A stretch of 63,674 nt of DNA from Athalassotoga sp049965695. GTDB taxonomy: Bacteria > Thermotogota > Thermotogae > Mesoaciditogales > Mesoaciditogaceae. This document shows, piece by piece, positions 24,146 to 31,082 of the stretch. The stretch spans positions 1 through 63,674 of the forward strand of contig NZ_JBMFWB010000010.1 of assembly GCF_049965695.1 (NCBI RefSeq), written 5' to 3'. Position numbers and translations under genes: made by a program. The first letter of the stretch is position 1, and each line of letters opens with the position of its first letter. The notes beneath the pieces were generated by a model. That model was not told the DNA's origin and did no database searches. It was given only the letters and a program-made list of their open reading frames with translations.

Positions 24146-24925
24146 ATGAAAGACGTTGTACTTATAACCGGCGCATCAAGCGGTATAGGAAAGGAACTTG
24201 CGCAATTATTCGCAAAAGAGGGCCGGGATTTGGTACTTGTATCGAGAAATGAATCTGAATTGAGAAAAATTTCGAAAGATCTGTCAGATAAATTCGGGAT
24301 ATCTGCTTTTATCATTCCAAAAGACCTTTCAATGCCTTCCGCTCCGGATGAGATTTTTGATGAGTTGAAAAAAATGGAGTTGAATGTTGATGTACTTGTC
24401 AACGATGCTGGTTTTGGAAGTTACGGCGCTTTTATAAAGACCGATTTGAAAACATCTCTTGATATGATACAGGTTAACGTTACGGCACTCACACATTTGA
24501 CATGGCTTTTGGTGTCGCCGATGATCAAAAACGGCAAAGGTAAGGTGCTCAACGTTGCTTCCCTTGCTGCCTTTCCGCCGGGACCTTACATGAACGTTTA
24601 TTATTCTACAAAAGCCTACGTTTTGTCATTCTCGGTTGCACTCAACGAAGAGTTGAAAGGTACGGGTGTTTCTGTGACGGCTCTGTGTCCCGGACCGACT
24701 GACACGAATTTTCAAAAACGCATAGGTCTTACAAGTGCAGAAACTTTCAGCATAAAAAGCATGAGCGTACAAAAAGTGGCCTTTATGGGTTATAAAGGCT
24801 TGAAAAAAGGTAAATTAATAGTCTTGCCGGGCTTTGTAAACAAGATCACGGCTTTCGCACTCAGATTTATTCCCAAAAGCACGGCTGCCCATTTCGTCGC
24901 GATAGGGCAAATTTCAAGAAAGTAA
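24146..24925 (+). CDS. short-chain dehydrogenase/reductase
   Basis: A 259-residue classical SDR. TGASSGIGKE (8-17) is the NAD(P) motif with an Arg38-type position (SRNESE) favouring NADPH; NDAGFGSYG replaces the usual NNAG; the active-site Ser is in NVASLAAF, and Tyr/Lys in YYSTKAYVL. The sequence style is that of the DltE/YqjQ branch, whose substrates are poorly known. It stands alone downstream of a repeat cluster and its last 12 bases overlap the converging glycosyltransferase gene. Confidence 0.9.
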   Translation: MKDVVLITGASSGIGKELAQLFAKEGRDLVLVSRNESELRKISKDLSDKFGISAFIIPKDLSMPSAPDEIFDELKKMELNVDVLVNDAGFGSYGAFIKTDLKTSLDMIQVNVTALTHLTWLLVSPMIKNGKGKVLNVASLAAFPPGPYMNVYYSTKAYVLSFSVALNEELKGTGVSVTALCPGPTDTNFQKRIGLTSAETFSIKSMSVQKVAFMGYKGLKKGKLIVLPGFVNKITAFALRFIPKSTAAHFVAIGQISRK

Positions 24926-25759
24926 TGGCTTTTTAGGATCTATTTTTTTGCCCTTCACATCATGTAAACCATCTTTGAATCCTCTGAATATATAGGGCTT
25001 TGATTCCGGAGAAACGTATGACCATATGTATCTATCAATTGACAGGTAAAGTTTAACGCCTAAATTCACTATTTTAAAATTTTTAGTCGCCAGAATTGGA
25101 TTTCTGAAAAGATAATAAGTTTTCCACGGAGGAACATTTGGTTTTGAAAACGGAAAGCGAAAGATGCGTTTTTGCCTTATCCAGTCTTTGTGTGCTATCA
25201 AACTTGAATGGACTCTTATCATCTTGAATCCGGCCTTTTTTATTCTCATGGAATAATCGTAATCATCAGCGTAGATGAAAAATTCCGAATCAGGAAGGCC
25301 AACTTTTTCAACAACTTCTTTTTTTACCGCAAAACCAACAAAAGTGCCCGTCACCGCAGATGACGTCTTATTTGATGGTTTTGTATTATCTTCATCTGTC
25401 AATTTGCTGAGAAAAACGCCTATGTTCGAATTTTGATTTTTTAAAATGGTATATTCGAGTGCTTCGAGAGCATTTTTGTAAGGAATTGCATCGTCATCCA
25501 TCATCCAAACCCAATCCGATCCGTCATCGATCGCACATTTCAGGCCACACGCAAATCCTCCGGCACCCCCGATATTTTCTTCAAGCCTTTTGAATTTAAC
25601 TTTAGATAGATTTTTCAAAAAATCATATGTGCCATCCGTACTTGCATTGTCAACGACTATTATCTCATCGGGAATTCTTGTTTGAGACAAAAGTGCATCG
25701 ATGTTTTTTTTGAGCCAGTTTATTCTGTTGTAAGTTACGACTACGGCTGCGATCTTCAT
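24914..25759 (-). CDS. family 2 glycosyltransferase
   Basis: A 281-residue GT-A glycosyltransferase. AVVVTYNR at the start, VVDNASTDGT, ENIGGAGGFACGL and the metal-binding DDD in WMMDDDAIP are typical of GT2 enzymes related to rhamnosyl- and galactofuranosyl-transferases. A later ADDYDYSMR carries the catalytic acidic residues. There is no membrane anchor. It is the third gene of a minus-strand operon after yitT-like and GH13 genes (ATGA overlap with the latter); a link to cell-surface or storage glycan is inference. Confidence 0.9.
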   Translation of the reverse strand: MKIAAVVVTYNRINWLKKNIDALLSQTRIPDEIIVVDNASTDGTYDFLKNLSKVKFKRLEENIGGAGGFACGLKCAIDDGSDWVWMMDDDAIPYKNALEALEYTILKNQNSNIGVFLSKLTDEDNTKPSNKTSSAVTGTFVGFAVKKEVVEKVGLPDSEFFIYADDYDYSMRIKKAGFKMIRVHSSLIAHKDWIRQKRIFRFPFSKPNVPPWKTYYLFRNPILATKNFKIVNLGVKLYLSIDRYIWSYVSPESKPYIFRGFKDGLHDVKGKKIDPKKPLLS

Positions 25760-27042
25760 CTGTGTTTGAAGAAAGAATAGTTTGATATGTCATCTTTTGG
25801 AGCAAAGAAAGCAAAATTGAACGGTTCGAGATCGATTGAAACAGAACCGGCACTGATTTTCACAACACGATTCGAGATCATATCCTTCATCTCCAATCCA
25901 TCGAAAGCGTACGAATACGGTATCATGACATTTGAAACGCTTGTCATACCGGTAGGGTTAGCGACAAAAAGCATGAACTTCTCCCATTTGTCATATCTTA
26001 AAATAGACAGGATATCTCCCGCCATCCATATTTTTGTTTTCCCGCTTGAAAGTACATCAAACGTTTTTCTTAAATTGTTCATTTTCTGGTAAAATTCGAA
26101 TCTTTCGTTTTTTTGATTCCAGTTCATGGGAGATCTGTTGAACGGATCCGGCCCGCCGTTCATCCCTGTTTCTTCACCGTAATAAACCATGGGAATTCCC
26201 GGGAAGGCATTTTGAATCGCTATCGCCAAACGTACCTTTTTTTCGTTGCCGAGTACGTAAGAAAGTCTTGGCGTATCATGTGAAGAAAGTATAGTCCATG
26301 AATTAAGCAACTTATCTTGAGGATATTCGTCAATCATCCAGTTCAAAGCGGTAACGTAATCGTTTGTGGTAATTTCATCATTTAGGATAGAAAGTGTTGA
26401 TTGCCTGAAAAAGTAGTTCATCACCCCATCCATATGATCCATCCAGTCTTTGGCATAGGTCATCACCTCGCCTATCATCTGTCCGCCGAATTCGTGAATT
26501 TTGTCCATGATGCGATCAAGATGGCCCATTCCAACATCGTTGGCACAGTCGATTCTAAATCCGTCTATGCCTTTTTTCATCCAGTATTCTACAACTTTTA
26601 AGACAAATTCCATAACATCGGGTCTGTCGAGATCCAATTCCGTTAGTTCACCGAAACCTCTCCACCTTTTGTTTGTTCCCATCTTTGAAATTATTTCGGC
26701 ATCAGCGCTCGCATGATTAAAAACGCCGTCGAGGAAAACCTTTATTCCTTTTGAATGAAAGACTCTTACCAATTCTTCGAGATCCTTTTCCTCTCCGACC
26801 ATCGGATTTATTCGAAAGTAGTCAAGCGTATCGTATCTGTGATACGTTTTTGAATCGAAAATAGGCGTGATGTAAATTGCACTTGATCCGAGATTGGCTA
26901 TGTGATCGATTTTCGAAATCACACCGCGAAGATTCCCACCGTAAAATTCGTTTACAGCACCTTCGATCGGTGAATCCCACGATTTAACCTGATATTTTTG
27001 ATCTGAACTTGCAAATCTGTCGACGAATATCTGGTATATCAT
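25756..27042 (-). CDS. GH13 alpha-amylase family enzyme (neopullulanase/cyclodextrinase-like)
   Basis: A 428-residue cytoplasmic glycoside hydrolase without signal peptide. GH13 regions are all present: region I DGVFNHAS, region II GFRIDCAND with the nucleophile Asp, region III IGEVM with the acid/base Glu, and region IV SSHDTPR with the transition-state Asp (Ser-His in place of Asn-His). It lacks the N-terminal domain of large cyclodextrinases. The ATG preceded by GAGGTGG is preferred to the GTG twelve bases upstream. The divergent malEFG operon suggests that it cleaves imported maltodextrins. Confidence 0.92.
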   Translation of the reverse strand: MIYQIFVDRFASSDQKYQVKSWDSPIEGAVNEFYGGNLRGVISKIDHIANLGSSAIYITPIFDSKTYHRYDTLDYFRINPMVGEEKDLEELVRVFHSKGIKVFLDGVFNHASADAEIISKMGTNKRWRGFGELTELDLDRPDVMEFVLKVVEYWMKKGIDGFRIDCANDVGMGHLDRIMDKIHEFGGQMIGEVMTYAKDWMDHMDGVMNYFFRQSTLSILNDEITTNDYVTALNWMIDEYPQDKLLNSWTILSSHDTPRLSYVLGNEKKVRLAIAIQNAFPGIPMVYYGEETGMNGGPDPFNRSPMNWNQKNERFEFYQKMNNLRKTFDVLSSGKTKIWMAGDILSILRYDKWEKFMLFVANPTGMTSVSNVMIPYSYAFDGLEMKDMISNRVVKISAGSVSIDLEPFNFAFFAPKDDISNYSFFKHR

Positions 27043-27050
27043 CTTCCACC

Positions 27051-27920
27051 TCACAATTTGCTTATATCGTTGAATCCTTCTCCAAAGGCTTTGTCTATGT
27101 CTTCAACTATGACAAAGGCTTTTGGATCTATCCGTTTTATAGTGCTCAAGAGTTCTGCTATTTCTCTTCTTTTGATGACGACCATTATCATTTTGTACGC
27201 TTCGTTTGTGTATGCCCCTACTGTTGGAACGTAAGTCACACCATGGCTCATTTTTTTAACGATGTAATCAGATATTTCCTCATTTTTGGCCGAAATTATG
27301 AAAAGTTGTTTGTTCATTTCCATACCGCGCATGAGAAAATCTATTGAAAGTCCATTCAAGACTATGGCAAGAATGGCGTACATTCCTATGTTTATGCCAT
27401 ATTGAAAACCTGAAAGCACGCCTATCGCTATATCTGCAATCAAAACTCCCTGTCCAAGCGGAATGGCAAAAAATCTGTTGAAAAGTTTTGCGACTATATC
27501 CGTTCCTCCCGTGCTTCCGTTTTGCGAGAAGGCTATCGCCATGCCAAAAGCCGTTATTATCGATCCGAAGATCGTCGCGAGCATCAAATCTCCGCCGTTG
27601 TAAACCGGTATTGGAAATATGTTGTTGAAAAGATCGACGAAAAATGAAAGCAAAAATGTCGAATATATCGTTTTGAAACTGAAATCTATGCCAAGAATCA
27701 AAATGGCCATGAGTATCAAAAATCCATTTATTATGTACATCCATACACCGATTTGGATCAAAGGCACAAGACCATGAAGGATTATCGCAAGACCGCTTGC
27801 TCCTCCCGCCGCTATGTTGTAAGGTACGAGAAAGGCTACCACACCAACTGCTGTTATAAGGTCTCCTACCGTTATAAGTGAATATTCTTTTGTGACATTC
27901 CAAAATTTCGATCTTTCCAA
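27051..27920 (-). CDS. YitT-family membrane protein
   Basis: A 289-residue protein with five to six membrane helices in residues about 13-195 (NIAAGGASGLAIILHGL and NGSTGGTDIVAKLFNR are the paired YitT motifs) and a C-terminal cytoplasmic DUF2179 domain (about 205-280). The start is probably the TTG after AGGTGAT; a GTG nine bases upstream is the alternative. Some relatives are thought to affect transport, but no substrate is established. It is the first gene of the operon that continues into GH13 and GT2. Confidence 0.85.
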   Translation of the reverse strand: MERSKFWNVTKEYSLITVGDLITAVGVVAFLVPYNIAAGGASGLAIILHGLVPLIQIGVWMYIINGFLILMAILILGIDFSFKTIYSTFLLSFFVDLFNNIFPIPVYNGGDLMLATIFGSIITAFGMAIAFSQNGSTGGTDIVAKLFNRFFAIPLGQGVLIADIAIGVLSGFQYGINIGMYAILAIVLNGLSIDFLMRGMEMNKQLFIISAKNEEISDYIVKKMSHGVTYVPTVGAYTNEAYKMIMVVIKRREIAELLSTIKRIDPKAFVIVEDIDKAFGEGFNDISKL

Positions 27921-27937
27921 ACTTATCACCTAATGGA

Positions 27938-27965
27938 ATTTTAACACAGGATCGTCTTGCAACAA
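27938..27965 (-). promoter_or_regulatory. promoter of the yitT-like/GH13/GT2 operon
   Basis: On the minus strand: TTGTTG, a 16-base spacer and TAAAAT, ending about 18 bases before the first codon. The -35 is weak. Confidence 0.4.
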
Positions 27966-27973
27966 AAACGGCA

Positions 27974-28004
27974 CGTGGTACGTAGCCGGTAGGGTGTGAA
28001 AAAG
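27974..28004. repeat. 31-bp dispersed repeat, copy 2
   Basis: Matches 23862-23892 with a few substitutions (shared GTAGCCGGTAG core). It lies in the gap between the two divergent sugar operons. Confidence 0.7.
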
Positions 28005-28049
28005 GGAAGACGCCAAGCGATTCTAAATCGTTTTCATCTTTGCCATGTA

Positions 28050-28078
28050 TTGAAATAAAATGATTTTAGTGGTATTAT
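28050..28078 (+). promoter_or_regulatory. promoter of malEFG
   Basis: TTGAAA, a 17-base spacer and TATTAT, followed by an inverted repeat at the expected transcription start. The malE start codon is 60 bases downstream. Confidence 0.75.
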
Positions 28079-28081
28079 ATT

Positions 28082-28101
28082 ATTTGCCTGTCAAGGCAAA
28101 T
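28082..28101 (+). promoter_or_regulatory. operator-like inverted repeat at the malE transcription start
   Basis: ATTTGCCT, a 4-base spacer and AGGCAAAT give a perfect 8-bp palindrome starting three bases after the -10 box. Its position over the start site fits repression by a LacI or ROK-type sugar regulator; no regulator gene is in the window. Confidence 0.6.
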
Positions 28102-28137
28102 TTACCTTAAATTCATATTTTGAAGGGAGGAATTCAG

Positions 28138-29319
28138 ATGAAACGTTTGGTAGTGCTTACAGTCGTCATTCTTGCACTTTTGACGATGGGTGTTTTTGCC
28201 GCTACTCCGGGACAGTTACTTATTTGGGCAGATTCTACGAGGGCCCCGATTTTGACACAACTCGGTAACGAATTTCAGGCTGTTTACGGTATACCTGTCA
28301 AAGTTGTAGAAATGAACTTCGGTGATATCGAAAATAAATTCATAACAGCCGCTGCTGCAAATGAAGGGCCGGATATAATAGTTGGTGCAAACGATTGGGT
28401 TGGTCAATTGGCAGCGGATGGACTTTTAACTCCTGTCACTTTCCTTTCATCCGATCAACTAAACCAATTTGCGCCTTCATCTCTTCAGGCTTTCTCTTAC
28501 GGTGGTAAACTTTACGGACTGCCTTACGGAATAGACGTACTTGGTTTGTTCTACAACAAAGATTACGTCACAAATCCACCAACGACTCCAGATCAACTTT
28601 TCACGATGGCACAGCAAATGACATCTGGCGGATTTTACGGACTTGCGTATGGAGTGTATGGTAACCCGTATTTTTCCGCTCCATTTGTTCAAGGATTTGG
28701 CGGTTACGTGTTCGGGACAAATCCGGACGGTTCTCTCAATCCAAATGATATAGGACTTGCCAATTCCGGAGCAGTTGCCGGACTCAATTACATAGTGAAG
28801 TTGTTTACTTCCGGAATTATACCGCAGGGTGAGGATAACAACACTGCAGATAATCTCTTCACATCCGGTAAGGCTGCCATGTTGATAGATGGTGAGTGGG
28901 AAGTACCTGCTATTCAACAGGCCGGTATCAATTTCGGAGTTGCACCTATTCCTGGTGGAAAACCATTTGTCGGAGTTCAGGGTTTCATGATAAGTTCAAA
29001 ATCTCCTAACCAGATTCAGGCAATGGAATTCATGTCGGATTACATAAACACACCGGATACGATGTACAAAATCTGGCAGGCAGATCCAAGAATTCCGGCG
29101 CGCTACGATGTTGCCGCCAAAGCCGAGGCAGTTGCACCATGGCTTAAGGGCTTTGTCGATGCTTTAAGCAACACAACTCCTATGCCAAACATTCCGCAAA
29201 TGGCTTCTGTATGGAATGCATGGACCAACGCTATAAACCTTGCAGTTAGCGGTAAGGAATCTTCGCAGGCTGCTTTGACGACGGCAGTTCAGCAGATACA
29301 GCAAGCGATATCTAAATAA
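28138..29319 (+). CDS. malE: maltose/maltodextrin-binding protein MalE
   Basis: A 393-residue extracytoplasmic solute-binding protein (family 1). The signal peptide covers about 1-21 and ends at VFAATPG. The sugar-binding fold is recognisable from QLLIWADSTRA at the N-terminus, GPDIIVGANDW, YGLPYGIDVLGLFYNKD, the LFTSGKAAMLIDGEW region and VGVQGFMISSKSPN. SD AAGGGAGG precedes the ATG; a TTG at 28120 is rejected because it would include the SD. It delivers maltodextrin to MalFG. It is separated from malF by a stable hairpin that would keep its message more abundant. Confidence 0.93.
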   Translation: MKRLVVLTVVILALLTMGVFAATPGQLLIWADSTRAPILTQLGNEFQAVYGIPVKVVEMNFGDIENKFITAAAANEGPDIIVGANDWVGQLAADGLLTPVTFLSSDQLNQFAPSSLQAFSYGGKLYGLPYGIDVLGLFYNKDYVTNPPTTPDQLFTMAQQMTSGGFYGLAYGVYGNPYFSAPFVQGFGGYVFGTNPDGSLNPNDIGLANSGAVAGLNYIVKLFTSGIIPQGEDNNTADNLFTSGKAAMLIDGEWEVPAIQQAGINFGVAPIPGGKPFVGVQGFMISSKSPNQIQAMEFMSDYINTPDTMYKIWQADPRIPARYDVAAKAEAVAPWLKGFVDALSNTTPMPNIPQMASVWNAWTNAINLAVSGKESSQAALTTAVQQIQQAISK

Positions 29320-29325
29320 AATTTC

Positions 29326-29351
29326 GTAAGGCGGGAATTATCCCGCCTTAC
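29326..29351 (+). promoter_or_regulatory. stable intercistronic hairpin between malE and malF
   Basis: A perfect 11-bp stem (GTAAGGCGGGA / TCCCGCCTTAC) with a 4-base loop. No T tract follows, so it looks like an mRNA-stabilising or partial-attenuation element rather than a full terminator. Confidence 0.75.
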
Positions 29352-29372
29352 ATTTATAACGGAGGGATTAAT

Positions 29373-31082
29373 TTGTTAAAAAAGACGATTCTTTGGGTAT
29401 CTGTTGCGGTTATAGATGCAATACTTGCCTGGGCGATAACGCTTTTGATGGCAAATGGTTCTTACGCGCTTGGTGTTATAGTCGTTTTGTTGCTTATCTT
29501 TATAGATTACGCACTTATAAATCCAAAAGGATATCCTTTTAAATACATGGTCCCTGCGATCATAATATTGATGATCCTTACCGTTTACCCGATATATTTC
29601 ACCGTTCAACTTGCATTTCAGAATTATGAAACGGGATACATGTGGACGCGAGATCAGGCTGTCAACATAATGCTTGATACAATAGTTATAAGTCCCAATC
29701 CAAAATTTTTCAATTATTCCGTTTACACGCTTTACCAAGATTACAAACCAACGGATGATTTCGTGATGCTTTTGAAAGATTCCGATGGAAATTTGTACAT
29801 AGCAAATTCCCCGATTAAAACCGGAAATGCCAAATACGTAAGCAATTTTGAGATGATAACAAATGGATCGGTTTCTATAAATGGTGTCAGTTATTCACTT
29901 GTGAGGTCTTTAAAAGATCCTTCACAGATAATAGCGATTTCGGTTGACGGTCAAAATTACAATTACTTTTACAGTCCTTCGGATCAAACAACCTTTCCGA
30001 ATTTGAAATTTTTCAACGTTAATTATGGACCGGAATTGAGCAACACCGAATTCATAAACTCTCAGTTTGGCACGCTCTTTTTTACGACCACCTATGGTTT
30101 CAACAAATTGGTTACGGCCAAATATGAATACATACTCTCGACCATGCCTGTCGTGGAAAATGGACGTAACGTCGAGAAAACAGTACTTGTCAACACGATG
30201 ACGAATCAGCCTGTGGTTGAACACGATTACGCATTTTGGAATGTAAATCCAACCACAGGCAAACAGACCATGATAATCGGTTATTACGGTAACGTTGGCT
30301 TTTCGAATTTTGGATCGCTTTTGACAAACAAGCAGATAACTTCTCCGTTTTTAACGGTCTTTATATGGACATTTGAATGGGCTGCGCTGAGTGTCTTCTT
30401 TACTTTTGCAGTTGGGTTGATCCTTGCCGTGGTTTTGAACAACAGGCAGATGAGACTGAGAACGATTTACAGAACTTTACTCATAATTCCATGGGCAATA
30501 CCCGCATTTATCTCCATAATAATATTCCGGGTAGGCTTCTTTAACGTGAGTTTTGGAATAATAAACAGGATATTTTTGGGAGAATGGTTACACTTAGCAC
30601 CGATAAATTGGTTTGGAGATGCTTTCTGGGCAAAAGTCGCGCTGTTTTTGGTCAACACGTGGCTTGGCTTTCCTTACATGATGGTTATCTCTTTGGGAGC
30701 GTTGCAATCAATTCCGGATGATCTTTATGAAGCCGCTTCCATAGACGGATCTTCTAAATGGCATTCTTTCTGGACGATAACTTTTCCATTACTTATGACG
30801 CCGCTTGCACCTTTGCTTATAGCATCATTTGCATTTAACTTCAACAATTTCAACGTCATCTATCTTTTAACGGGAGGCAATCCTCCTATTCCCAACTCAA
30901 TAACTCCGGCCGGACAAACGGATATACTTTTAAGTTACACCTACAACCTCGCATTCGGCGGAGCGGCGGGACGTAATTACAGTCTTGCGGCTGCGATATC
31001 CATACTTATTTTTGTTATAATAGCAGTCATCAGTGCCATAAACTTCAAATTGTCGGGTTCTTTTGAAGAGGTGAACAAATGA
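29373..31082 (+). CDS. malF: maltose ABC transporter permease MalF
   Basis: A 569-residue permease. Two N-terminal helices (about 6-28 and 31-47) and a third (57-78) are followed by a large extracytoplasmic P2 domain (about 80-310), then the binding-protein-dependent transport core, with the EAA loop EAASIDGSSKWHSFWTITFP (cytoplasmic contact with the ATPase). Like MalF of E. coli it has the extra N-terminal helices and a P2 loop that contacts MalE. The start is TTG with GGAGGG six bases upstream. It overlaps malG by four bases. Confidence 0.92.
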   Translation: MLKKTILWVSVAVIDAILAWAITLLMANGSYALGVIVVLLLIFIDYALINPKGYPFKYMVPAIIILMILTVYPIYFTVQLAFQNYETGYMWTRDQAVNIMLDTIVISPNPKFFNYSVYTLYQDYKPTDDFVMLLKDSDGNLYIANSPIKTGNAKYVSNFEMITNGSVSINGVSYSLVRSLKDPSQIIAISVDGQNYNYFYSPSDQTTFPNLKFFNVNYGPELSNTEFINSQFGTLFFTTTYGFNKLVTAKYEYILSTMPVVENGRNVEKTVLVNTMTNQPVVEHDYAFWNVNPTTGKQTMIIGYYGNVGFSNFGSLLTNKQITSPFLTVFIWTFEWAALSVFFTFAVGLILAVVLNNRQMRLRTIYRTLLIIPWAIPAFISIIIFRVGFFNVSFGIINRIFLGEWLHLAPINWFGDAFWAKVALFLVNTWLGFPYMMVISLGALQSIPDDLYEAASIDGSSKWHSFWTITFPLLMTPLAPLLIASFAFNFNNFNVIYLLTGGNPPIPNSITPAGQTDILLSYTYNLAFGGAAGRNYSLAAAISILIFVIIAVISAINFKLSGSFEEVNK

